NCBI RefSeq assembly: GCF_030817195.1
Contig: NZ_JAUSYZ010000001.1
Coordinates: 3,844,001 to 3,908,000, forward strand
Length of the DNA: 64,000 nt
Reading direction: 5' to 3'
Source of the DNA: Arthrobacter globiformis
GTDB taxonomy: Bacteria > Actinomycetota > Actinomycetes > Actinomycetales > Micrococcaceae
In this document: positions 34,977 to 43,170 of the stretch, one piece after another
How the letters are laid out: each line of letters opens with the position of its first letter
Position numbering within the stretch: the stretch's first letter is position 1
Position numbers and translations under genes: made by a program
Notes under the pieces: model-generated
Told to the model about the DNA's origin: nothing
Databases searched by the model: none
The model's input: only the letters and a program-made list of their open reading frames with translations

Positions 34977-35417
34977 ATGACTGCAGTAACTCCACTACGG
35001 CGTGCAGGAAGCGCTGTTCCTGAGCCACTCCCGGCGGCGCCGGCCCGCACTGCGACGGCACCCGGAGACGAGGCGCGCGAAATATGCGCCATCACCAGGG
35101 CCACAGTCCAGGCAGCCGTTGAAGTCCTGGCTGGAACGAGGCCCATCCACCAGCTGGCGCGGCGGCTGGACCAGCGCTGCCTCACCGTGCTCCAGCACAG
35201 GGCAGCCCTCACCCGGCGGGTGGCTGCCCGGGCTCCACGGAAGATGGGGCTGCTCCACCGCAACGCGTCAGTCCGCTCGGTCCGCGCCTGCGCGGTGACA
35301 CCTGACGTTTACGAGGCCAGCGCGGTGGTGATTGATGAACTGCGGGTCCGGGCAGTAGCCGTCCGGCTGGAACGCAGCAAGAATGTCTGGCGCGTGACCG
35401 CCCTGGAGATTGGCTGA
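34977..35417 (+). CDS. Rv3235-family protein (DUF6459)
   Basis: 146 residues from ATG 34977. A disordered Pro/Ala-rich start is followed by AREICAITRATVQAAVEVLA and GTRPIHQLARRLDQRCLTVL, then SVRACAVTPDVYEASAVVID and RAVAVRLERSKNVWRVTALE, which end in the conserved W-R-V-T-x-L-E-I-G block of the family. The gene is usually found just upstream of, and convergent with, secA in actinobacteria, as here. The biochemical role is not known to me. Expression is probably linked to the LysM gene upstream. Confidence 0.85.
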   Translation: MTAVTPLRRAGSAVPEPLPAAPARTATAPGDEAREICAITRATVQAAVEVLAGTRPIHQLARRLDQRCLTVLQHRAALTRRVAARAPRKMGLLHRNASVRSVRACAVTPDVYEASAVVIDELRVRAVAVRLERSKNVWRVTALEIG

Positions 35418-35425
35418 CGCGAATG

Positions 35426-35463
35426 CAGGAAAGGACCGGAGCACGGGCTCCGGTCCTTTCCTG
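35426..35463. terminator. Bidirectional terminator between the Rv3235-like gene and secA
   Basis: A 17-bp perfect stem (35426-35442 with 35447-35463) closes on a four-base ACGG loop. The arms contain AGGAAAGGACCGGAGC and its complement; the T-rich side of each arm gives a weak U tract in both directions. Confidence 0.85.
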
Positions 35464-35476
35464 TCATATCCGCTGG

Positions 35477-38209
35477 CTAGCGCTTTTTCTTCTTCCCGTC
35501 ACGCCGCTCCTGCGAAGCGGCCTTGGCGGGGTTGCCCGAACGGCCTGCAGCGCGGCCTTCGATCCGGGTCTCGGCTCCGCCGTCTTCCCGTGGTGCGGTG
35601 TACTGGAGCTGGGCGGGCTTCTCCGGGGCTTCAAGACCGGCGGCACGGATCTGCGGCTCGTGGTGTTCGGTATGGCCTCCGGCGGCATCGGCAACCACGA
35701 CGTCCTCGGCCGGGGTGACTTCCACTTCGAGGTTGAAGAGGAAGCCGACGCTCTCCTCCCGGATGGCTTCCATCATGGACTGGAACATCGTGAAACCTTC
35801 ACGTTGGTACTCCACCAGCGGATCACGCTGGGCCATCGCACGCAGGCCGATGCCCTCCTTGAGATAGTCCATCTCGTACAGGTGCTCCTGCCACTTCCGC
35901 CCGATGACGGAGAGCACAACACGCCGCTCGAGTTCACGCATGCTCTCGGAGCCGATCGCCTCCTCGCGTGCCTGATACACCAGCTTGGCATCCGACAGGA
36001 TTTCTTCCCTCAGGAACTCCACGGTGATGCGCGACTTGCCGCCGGCCTCGTCAATGACATCGTGCGGCGTCACGGTGACGGGGTAGAGCGTCTTGAGGTT
36101 GGTCCAGAGCTGCTCGAAGTCCCAGTCGTCGCCGTTGCCTTCGGCGGTCGCTTCGTCGATCAGTGCGTTGATGGTGTCTTCCAGGAAGAACTGCACCTTT
36201 TCGTGAAGGTCGTCGCCTTCGAGGATCCGGCGGCGGTCGCCGTAGATGGCTTCGCGCTGGCGGTTGAGGACGTCGTCGTATTTCAGAACGTTCTTGCGCT
36301 GCTCGGCGTTCCGGCCCTCGACCTGCCCCTGGGCCGAGGCAATGGCGCGCGAGACCAGCTTGGATTCCAGCGCCACGTCGTCGGGTACGGAGCTGTTCAT
36401 CAGCCGCTCCGCAGCACCCGAATTGAACAGGCGCATGAGGTCGTCGGTCAGCGAAAGGTAGAAGCGGGATTCGCCGGGGTCGCCCTGGCGGCCTGAGCGG
36501 CCGCGGAGCTGGTTGTCGATGCGGCGGGATTCGTGGCGCTCAGTTCCCAGCACATACAGTCCGCCCAAGCCCAGCACTTCCTCGTGCTCGTCCTTGACGG
36601 CTTTCTTCGCAGCCTCCAGCGCCCCGGCCCAGGCTGCCTCGTACTCCTCCGAGTTTTCCTCCGGGTCAAGTCCCCGCTGTGCGAGTTCGGCGATGGCGGT
36701 GAACTCGGCGTTACCGCCCAGCATGATGTCCGTGCCGCGGCCAGCCATGTTCGTGGCGACAGTCACCGCCCCCTTGCGTCCGGCCTGGGCCACGATGGCA
36801 GCTTCACGGGCGTGGTTTTTGGCGTTGAGAACCTCGTGCCGGATGCCCTCCTTCGCCAGCAGGCGCGAGAGGTACTCGCTCTTTTCGACGCTCGTGGTGC
36901 CCACCAGGACCGGCTGGCCGTCCGCGTGGCGTTCGGCGATGTCCCGGACCACGGCCTCGAACTTCACAACCTCGTTCTTGTACACCAGGTCGGACTGGTC
37001 GATCCGCTGCATGTCGCGGTTCGTGGGGATGGCCACTACCCCGAGCTTGTACGTGCTCATGAATTCGGCGGCTTCGGTCTCGGCCGTGCCTGTCATGCCG
37101 GAGAGCTTGTCGTACATGCGGAAGTAGTTCTGCAGCGTCACCGTGGCAAGGGTCTGGTTTTCAGCCTTGATCTCGACGCCCTCTTTGGCTTCGATCGCCT
37201 GGTGCATGCCTTCGTTGTAGCGGCGGCCAGCCAGAATACGGCCGGTGTGCTCGTCAACGATGAGGACTTCGCCGTCGAGGATGACGTAGTCCTTGTCCCG
37301 CTTGAACAGCTCCTTGGCCTTGATGGCGTTGTTGAGGAAGCCGATCAGGGGCGTGTTGGCGGATTCGTAGAGGTTCTGGATGCCGAGGTAGTCCTCGACC
37401 TTCTCGATTCCGCTTTCGAGGACGCCGACGGTGCGCTTCTTCTCGTCGACTTCGTAGTCCTTCTCCGGCTGCAGGCGCAGGACAACCTTGGCGAACTCGC
37501 TATACCAGCGGTTCGTGTCACCCTGGGCCGGACCGGAAATGATCAGCGGCGTTCGGGCCTCGTCGATGAGGATCGAGTCGACTTCATCGACGATCGCAAA
37601 GTTGTGGCCGCGCTGGACCAGTTCTGACTTGTCCCACGCCATGTTGTCGCGGAGGTAGTCGAAGCCGAATTCGTTGTTGGTGCCGTAGGTGATGTCGGCA
37701 GAATACTGCTCGCGGCGGACAGCCGGGTCCTGGTTGGCGAGGATGCAGCCGCTGGTGAGCCCCAGGAAGCGGTAGACGCGGCCCATAAGCTCAGACTGGT
37801 ACTCGGCCAGGTAGTCGTTCACGGTGACAACGTGCACGCCTTTTCCGGTGAGGGCATTGAGGTAGGCCGGAGCAGTGGCCACCAGAGTCTTGCCTTCACC
37901 AGTCTTCATTTCGGCGATGTTGCCCATGTGCAGGGCGGCACCACCCATGAGCTGAACATCGAAGTGCCGCATGCCGAGCGTGCGCGAGGACGCCTCGCGC
38001 ACGGCGGCAAAGGCTTCCGGCAGAAGGTCGTCGAGCTTCTCGCCATCCTGGTGGCGCGCACGGAGCCGGTCTGTTTCTTCGCGCAGTTCCGCATCCGTAA
38101 AGGTTTGGAACGAGTCTTCAAGAGCGTTAATGGAATCAGCATAGTTCCGCAGTTGCCTCAGGAGTTTTTTGTCACCTGTGCGGAGAATTTTTTCGATTAG
38201 TGATGCCAC
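35477..38209 (-). CDS. secA: Preprotein translocase ATPase SecA
   Basis: 910 residues. Walker A is MKTGEGKTLVATAPAYLNAL (GEGKT at 104-108), DEAD-type Walker B is IVDEVDSILIDEARTPL, and RGRSGRQGDPGESRFYLSL is the conserved helicase motif VI. It ends in a short basic tail (ERRDGKKKKR) and lacks the zinc-binding C-terminus of E. coli SecA. SecA drives Sec-dependent protein export through SecYEG. GTG start at 38209 with GGGAG eight bases upstream. Its place next to the Rv3235-like gene and near hpf matches mycobacterial secA1. Confidence 0.98.
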   Translation of the reverse strand: MASLIEKILRTGDKKLLRQLRNYADSINALEDSFQTFTDAELREETDRLRARHQDGEKLDDLLPEAFAAVREASSRTLGMRHFDVQLMGGAALHMGNIAEMKTGEGKTLVATAPAYLNALTGKGVHVVTVNDYLAEYQSELMGRVYRFLGLTSGCILANQDPAVRREQYSADITYGTNNEFGFDYLRDNMAWDKSELVQRGHNFAIVDEVDSILIDEARTPLIISGPAQGDTNRWYSEFAKVVLRLQPEKDYEVDEKKRTVGVLESGIEKVEDYLGIQNLYESANTPLIGFLNNAIKAKELFKRDKDYVILDGEVLIVDEHTGRILAGRRYNEGMHQAIEAKEGVEIKAENQTLATVTLQNYFRMYDKLSGMTGTAETEAAEFMSTYKLGVVAIPTNRDMQRIDQSDLVYKNEVVKFEAVVRDIAERHADGQPVLVGTTSVEKSEYLSRLLAKEGIRHEVLNAKNHAREAAIVAQAGRKGAVTVATNMAGRGTDIMLGGNAEFTAIAELAQRGLDPEENSEEYEAAWAGALEAAKKAVKDEHEEVLGLGGLYVLGTERHESRRIDNQLRGRSGRQGDPGESRFYLSLTDDLMRLFNSGAAERLMNSSVPDDVALESKLVSRAIASAQGQVEGRNAEQRKNVLKYDDVLNRQREAIYGDRRRILEGDDLHEKVQFFLEDTINALIDEATAEGNGDDWDFEQLWTNLKTLYPVTVTPHDVIDEAGGKSRITVEFLREEILSDAKLVYQAREEAIGSESMRELERRVVLSVIGRKWQEHLYEMDYLKEGIGLRAMAQRDPLVEYQREGFTMFQSMMEAIREESVGFLFNLEVEVTPAEDVVVADAAGGHTEHHEPQIRAAGLEAPEKPAQLQYTAPREDGGAETRIEGRAAGRSGNPAKAASQERRDGKKKKR

Positions 38210-38293
38210 GTGAAGTTGCTCCCAGTCTCATGCTGCCGAATTCTGGCGTGATTTAGTCTACGGGAGAGACGCTTGGCACGTTGCCCTGTTCCC

Positions 38294-39508
38294 TCACAGC
38301 GGATAGCCGTGGACGGCGGCCGCGACCGCGGGAGCAAGATCTCCCACCGGCGAGACGGCTACGCCGTCCAGTCCCAGCCAACGTGCCATCAGCTGCAGCT
38401 CAGCGGCGAGTTCGACGGCGGTGTCCGCCGGAGCGTCCGGCTCGCCGAAACACGCCTTGGCAAGCAACAGGCCCGCGGCGCGGTCTGACTTAAGGTCTAC
38501 CCGGGCCACAATGCGGTCGCGGAGCAGGAACGGAAGCACGTAATAGCCAAAGCGCCGCTTGGCCACCGGGGTGTAAATCTCGATGCGGTAATGAAATCCG
38601 AAGAGCTCTTCAAGCCTGCGCCGTTCAAACACCAGCGAATCGAATGGACTGAGCAGCGCCCTGCCAGCAGCCTGACGCGGCAGCCGCGCCTGGGCGTGGC
38701 GGTACACCAACCGGTCCCAACCTGCCACTGTCACCGGTTCCAGGCGTCCGGCATCAACCAGGCGCTGAACCGAGTCCGCGGCTGCCTTTACCGGAGTCCT
38801 GAAGTAGTCGGCGAAACACCGCACGGTCCCGATCCCGTGGGCCTGCGCCGCAGCATCGATGAGCCGGTCCATGGCGGCCGAGGGATCCGGTACCGCGTCG
38901 AGGTCATGCCCGGGCAAAACCTGGCGGGTCAGGGCATACTGCCGTTCGAACTGGTCCGTCCTTGACGCCGACGAAACGACTCCCTCTTCAAACAGGTGCT
39001 CCAGAACCCGTTTGACGGCATTCCAGTTCCAGCCCCAGTTCACGTGCTGGCGGTCTTCAACGTGCCCGAGCCTGGCGGTGAGTTCGGCGGCAGTCATGGG
39101 CCTGCCGTCGGCGAGCGCATCAAGGACCCTGCCGGTTACGCCGGAGCGCAGCCCGGGGTCCATGCCTGCCGCCCCGACCCACTTGCGGTTCTGCCACACC
39201 ACCAGGTCCAGGAAGTGTTCCGGGCGGATGTAGCTGGCTTCGTGGGCCCAGTACTCCAGCATTCGCCGCGGGTGCCTGCCTGCCATCTGCTGGAGGATGG
39301 AGCGGTCGTAGTCGCCGAGCCTGGAAAAGAACGGGAGGAAGTGACTCCGGGCCAAAACGTTGACGGAGTCGATCTGGACGAGTTGGATCCGGGCAAAGGT
39401 CCGGCCCACCGCCCGTGAGGTCACGGGGCCGGCGGGCCGTCCTTTGTCCAGTCCCTGGGCTGCCAGTGCGATCCGCCGGGCCTGCGAGAGGCTCAGCGAT
39501 GCACCCAT
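38294..39508 (-). CDS. Winged-helix DNA-binding protein, YcaQ-type DNA glycosylase family
   Basis: 404 residues. The start LSLSQARRIALAAQGL and RIQLVQIDSVNVLARSHFLPFFSRLG are the hallmark of the YcaQ/AlkZ family (HTH_42), and the middle block YWAHEASYIRPEHF fits too. Members unhook interstrand crosslinks or remove bulky alkylated bases in E. coli and Streptomyces; the closest subfamily here cannot be told. ATG start. It lies 84 bp upstream of secA in the same direction and downstream of hpf, an insertion relative to the mycobacterial hpf-secA order. Confidence 0.85.
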   Translation of the reverse strand: MGASLSLSQARRIALAAQGLDKGRPAGPVTSRAVGRTFARIQLVQIDSVNVLARSHFLPFFSRLGDYDRSILQQMAGRHPRRMLEYWAHEASYIRPEHFLDLVVWQNRKWVGAAGMDPGLRSGVTGRVLDALADGRPMTAAELTARLGHVEDRQHVNWGWNWNAVKRVLEHLFEEGVVSSASRTDQFERQYALTRQVLPGHDLDAVPDPSAAMDRLIDAAAQAHGIGTVRCFADYFRTPVKAAADSVQRLVDAGRLEPVTVAGWDRLVYRHAQARLPRQAAGRALLSPFDSLVFERRRLEELFGFHYRIEIYTPVAKRRFGYYVLPFLLRDRIVARVDLKSDRAAGLLLAKACFGEPDAPADTAVELAAELQLMARWLGLDGVAVSPVGDLAPAVAAAVHGYPL

Positions 39509-39537
39509 GTCAGCCCTTTCGTTGCCTGGGCTCCATC

Positions 39538-40263
39538 TTATGCAGTTGCGGCCGCATCGTCCGAGCGGTACGCCAGGATTTTCTCCTCATGCGTGTTCTC
39601 GCCTGGTTCGCAGTAGTGGTCCAGGGTGATAACCCCGTAGGTCCAGCCGCGGCGACGGTACACGACCGATGGTGCGTTCGTGGCCTTGTCCACGAAAAGG
39701 TAAAAGTCGTGACCGATAAGTTCCATGTTGTCCACGGCGTCGTCAAGGGTGAGGGACGCGGCCGGGAACACTTTACGCCGAATCAGCACCGGCGAGTCGC
39801 CGGCAGGGATGTCGTTCTCGACGTCGTACGGCGATTTCTCAGCCGGTTCCGGAGCGGCCTGACTGTTGTTGCTCGCTTCGACGTAGATCGGCTGGTTGGA
39901 GCTCGCGGGCTCCAGTGTTGCAGTTGCCTCGCGTACGGCCTTCGGCGTATGGCGCCCGTGATGGACCTTCTTGCGGTCCTTGGCCCTGCGCAGCCGCTCA
40001 AGCAGCTTGTTGTAGGCGAGGTCGAACGCGGCGAACTTATCTGCGGCGCTTGCTTCGGCACGGATCACGGGGCCGCGGCCCAGGACTGTCACTTCAACCG
40101 TGAGCTGGTCACCGGTCTGTCGCGCATTTGTTTCCTTTGAAACCTTCGCGTCGACCCTCTGGACCTTGTCCCCAAGCGATTCGATCTTCGAGATCTTCTC
40201 GCCGGCATATTCGCGGAATCGGTCCGAGACCGTCAGATTTCGTCCGCTGATCATGAACTCCAT
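39538..40263 (-). CDS. hpf: Ribosome hibernation promoting factor, long form
   Basis: 241 residues from ATG 40263, with GGAGGG five bases upstream; the open frame continues 13 codons but lacks support. The N-terminal S30AE domain (MEFMISGRNLTVSDRFREYA, KVSKETNARQTGDQLTVEVT) binds the 30S decoding region. A variable linker is followed by the C-terminal dimerisation domain (VLIRRKVFPAASLTLDDAVD, HDFYLFVDKATNAPSVVYRR). Long HPF pairs 70S ribosomes into 100S dimers in stationary phase. A 162-bp gap upstream, after comF, should hold its own promoter, which I could not define. Confidence 0.95.
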   Translation of the reverse strand: MEFMISGRNLTVSDRFREYAGEKISKIESLGDKVQRVDAKVSKETNARQTGDQLTVEVTVLGRGPVIRAEASAADKFAAFDLAYNKLLERLRRAKDRKKVHHGRHTPKAVREATATLEPASSNQPIYVEASNNSQAAPEPAEKSPYDVENDIPAGDSPVLIRRKVFPAASLTLDDAVDNMELIGHDFYLFVDKATNAPSVVYRRRGWTYGVITLDHYCEPGENTHEEKILAYRSDDAAATA

Positions 40264-40425
40264 GGTGCCCTCCAAATGACTTCGGTGACACGACGGCGGC
40301 ACTTCCCGGGGACGATCTGATTGACAGTCGAGCCCCTTTCCGAGCCGCTATCGAAAGGTACAACTGATCTTGGTACCCATATCCGACGTTAGTTCATAGC
40401 AACAAGTTATTCATCCTTTCGCAGT

Positions 40426-41347
40426 TTATTTTTTTCTATGTCTCAGGTACGCCCCAGGCAGTCCCCAGGATGCCTCGACTGTGCCCGGGGCGGCCGCCGC
40501 ATCGGGGGCTCGGGTGGCGGCAAGGACCACGGCGCCGCGCACAATTCCGCCGGCTTCGTGGACGACCCGGGCGGCTTCCGCCAGGGTGGCGCCGGTGGTC
40601 AGGACGTCGTCGACGATGATGCACTGCCTTCCCCGCAGCGAGTGACCCCGGGCGCCATGTCCGGTGCGCATGGAGCCGCGGACCCTTCGGGACCTGTCTC
40701 CCCTGCCAAGTCCCTTCTGCCCTCCGGGCAAGCCACCCCCGGCTCCGGGGTTCCAGACTTTGCGCAGCGCATCGGTGCATTCCACGTGGCTGTCGTTGAA
40801 GCTCCGCCGGACGCCGGCCAGCAGCAGGTGAACGGGACTGAAACCGCGTTTCCGGTACGCGCTGCCGCTGGTTGGGACCGGAACGAGGACCACGCCATCC
40901 GTTCCCGCATATGCTGCCGCAAGCGTCCCGGCGAGTATCTTCGACAGCACGCGTCGCAGCTGCGCCTGGCCGTGGCGCTTGAAGGCCAGAATGGATTGTG
41001 AGAGCTCCTCGCGGTAGATGCCCGCTGCGACCACAGGCCAGGATCACGGAGCCGTCGGTATCCATGAGCGCAGGTGCCCCGGTTTCCGCCCGGAAGGGAT
41101 GGCGGGTGAGCATCCGCAGCCTGCGCTCGCAACCGGCACACAGCGCCAGATCCTCCCTGCCGCAGCAGACGCATTCCACGGGCAGCGCCAGGGCCACGAT
41201 GTCGGCACCGGCCCCCGCCAGCAGGTCCCAGGCCTGCAGGAGTCGCTGCCGGTGCTCCCCTCGGTGGCGGGCGTGCCACAGCGGCTGGGCCAGGACATCG
41301 GGATCCGCCGAAGTCCTCTGTCCGTCGCCTGTCCTGTGACTCCCCAT
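40426..41347 (-). pseudogene. comF-like phosphoribosyltransferase, one-base frameshift
   Basis: Two frames together make one ComF protein. The first (from ATG 41347) has the zinc ribbon VECVCCGREDLALCAGC and reads to VILA; the second (from about 41034 to the TAA at 40426) continues VVAAGIYREELSQSILAFKR and carries the PRPP-binding motif CIIVDDVLTTGATLAEAAR. Removing a single base near 41035 fuses them into 306 residues. ComF is linked to DNA uptake in naturally competent bacteria and is common without competence. It lies between lpqB and hpf as in mycobacteria. Either a true pseudogene or a base-calling error; the run there is not a homopolymer. Confidence 0.85.
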
Positions 41348-41451
41348 GGTTCAAGGGTGCGTCGTGGAGCCGGCCGGCAAAAGGCCCGGCGGCCTCCATG
41401 TGGATAATGCCGCACGCAGAAGGAGCCGCACGCAGGGAGGACGCCGAATGG

Positions 41452-43170
41452 TCAGCCCGGGAAGGACGGGTCCGTGGGTCCCCGCAACTGCGCCGACCAT
41501 CCGTTGCCCAGCCGCTGGAAGATGCCGTCCCTGGACTGGGCATAGATCTCCTCCGGACCGTTGCCGGCGCTGAGAGCAACCAGCCCCGGCCACGGTGCAA
41601 GCTTCTGCGGCTGGGACGAGGTCAGGGACAGCAGTTCGGGGGTAACGTTCGCCGTGTCGTCACCCTTCATCACCACAGCTGTGGTGTCATTCACCCACAC
41701 TCCCTGGTCCGGGTTGCCGCTCGCCTGCAGCGTGATGGGCGCGGTCAGTTCCTTGGGTGTGCCGTCAGCACCCCGGATGATCCCCGTTACCTGCACCCGC
41801 GTCGTGCCGTTCTGTTCGGAGATGACCAGCGCCCGGACACCTTCCCGGGAAACCCGGAAGTCCTTAACGATGCGGCCGGCCAGCCAGGACGGCGTCAGCG
41901 TTACGGTGGGCACCGCCGCTCCCTGGGCTATTCCGGTAGGCCGGAAGGCGGTCAGCTCCGTGACGCCCTGGGCCCCCGGCCCCGCGGTCCACACCCAGTC
42001 ATGCAGGCTGAACGAGGGGTGCGTCAATGTACTGCGGGTGGTCAGGGCACGCGCGGGCTGGCCGGGCACCATCGAATAGAGGGTGCTGCGGCTGCCGTTG
42101 AGGAACGCTACTGTCTGCGAGACGGGCGACTCGGCCGGCGAGCGCGGTTTCAGCGCCGCCACCGGCTGCATGTCGGGCAACGGTGAGACCCTGTTGTTCT
42201 CGTAGCGCACCAGCTCGTTGTTGCTGACGGCGATCTGGCGCGCGGGCACATTTCTGTTCTGGACCGGCGGCAGCACGGAGCCGTTGTCCTCTACCCGGAC
42301 GAGGTCCTGGTTAGCCCGCAGCTCCACGTTGATGACGTCCGGCTGGCTGCGGAACGTGAGGGCCAGCTGCGTCTGCATCCTGAGCCGGTCCTCGGTGGAC
42401 GCGTCGGTCAGCTCCTTGGCCGACAGGTCCACCTGGGCTGCGCCCGAAACGACGGGCACCGACTCCCGGGCGAGTTTCATGCCGGACGGGAACGCACTGA
42501 CGACGGCGCCCTTCAGATACGGGGCGGGTCCGCCGAGCAGGGCGCTCGTCATGGATTTCACTGTCTTCTTTTTAATGAACCAGCGGATATCCGGAACGGC
42601 ATACGTGAAGCTGGGGTCGTAGAAATAGATCGGGTACGCACCGTAGATGACCTTGAAGGTCTCCTCGGGAATGGCGGTGCCGTCGGGGATCTTGGAGATG
42701 CGCCATTCGCCGTCAACCTGCACCACCGTCACGGGGATGTTTTCCTTGGTTCCCGCCGGCATCTGGGTGGCCACGCCGTCGGAATCCACCGAGTACGCGA
42801 CGTCCAGTTCGTAGTTGTAGACGCCCTCGACGCCCGTCTTCACCACCCGCTCGGAGCGGAACACCAGCGTCCGCTGGTCCGGTTTCCAGGCAACCGAGGA
42901 CGCCTGCGTCAGGTACTGCCGCGCCACGGCATAGTCGTCCTCGTACCCGCTGCCTGCCAGGTAGAAGTCCTCAATGACCGCTTCCGGACTGGACCCGGTG
43001 CGCGGGGCGACGGGAAAGAACACCGGAGCGTTGGGATTTCCGGCGCTTTCGTCCGTGCTCCTTCCAACGGGGCCGGACCGCGGGATCTGGGCGCAGGATG
43101 CCAGGAACAGCAGAAGGACGGCCAGCAGGCCCGCGGCCAGTCCGCGGGCCGCCGGGCGCACCCGGCTCAC
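41452..43170 (-). CDS. lpqB: Lipoprotein LpqB
   Basis: 572 residues. The signal peptide ends in the lipobox LASC with the lipidated cysteine at 26 (AVLLLFLASCAQIPRSGPVG). A GerMN-like domain (about 180-320) is followed by a beta-propeller-like half rich in SPVSQTVAFLNGSRSTLYSM type repeats. LpqB works with MtrB in the actinobacterial MtrAB system and affects cell wall and division. The GTG start overlaps the mtrB stop (GTGA at 43167-43170), so the genes are coupled. Confidence 0.95.
   Translation of the reverse strand: MSRVRPAARGLAAGLLAVLLLFLASCAQIPRSGPVGRSTDESAGNPNAPVFFPVAPRTGSSPEAVIEDFYLAGSGYEDDYAVARQYLTQASSVAWKPDQRTLVFRSERVVKTGVEGVYNYELDVAYSVDSDGVATQMPAGTKENIPVTVVQVDGEWRISKIPDGTAIPEETFKVIYGAYPIYFYDPSFTYAVPDIRWFIKKKTVKSMTSALLGGPAPYLKGAVVSAFPSGMKLARESVPVVSGAAQVDLSAKELTDASTEDRLRMQTQLALTFRSQPDVINVELRANQDLVRVEDNGSVLPPVQNRNVPARQIAVSNNELVRYENNRVSPLPDMQPVAALKPRSPAESPVSQTVAFLNGSRSTLYSMVPGQPARALTTRSTLTHPSFSLHDWVWTAGPGAQGVTELTAFRPTGIAQGAAVPTVTLTPSWLAGRIVKDFRVSREGVRALVISEQNGTTRVQVTGIIRGADGTPKELTAPITLQASGNPDQGVWVNDTTAVVMKGDDTANVTPELLSLTSSQPQKLAPWPGLVALSAGNGPEEIYAQSRDGIFQRLGNGWSAQLRGPTDPSFPG

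Noticed and set aside
40427..40437. T-rich run near the comF end as a terminator
   Set aside because: It is on the wrong strand for comF (A-rich in the transcript) and has no adjoining stem.
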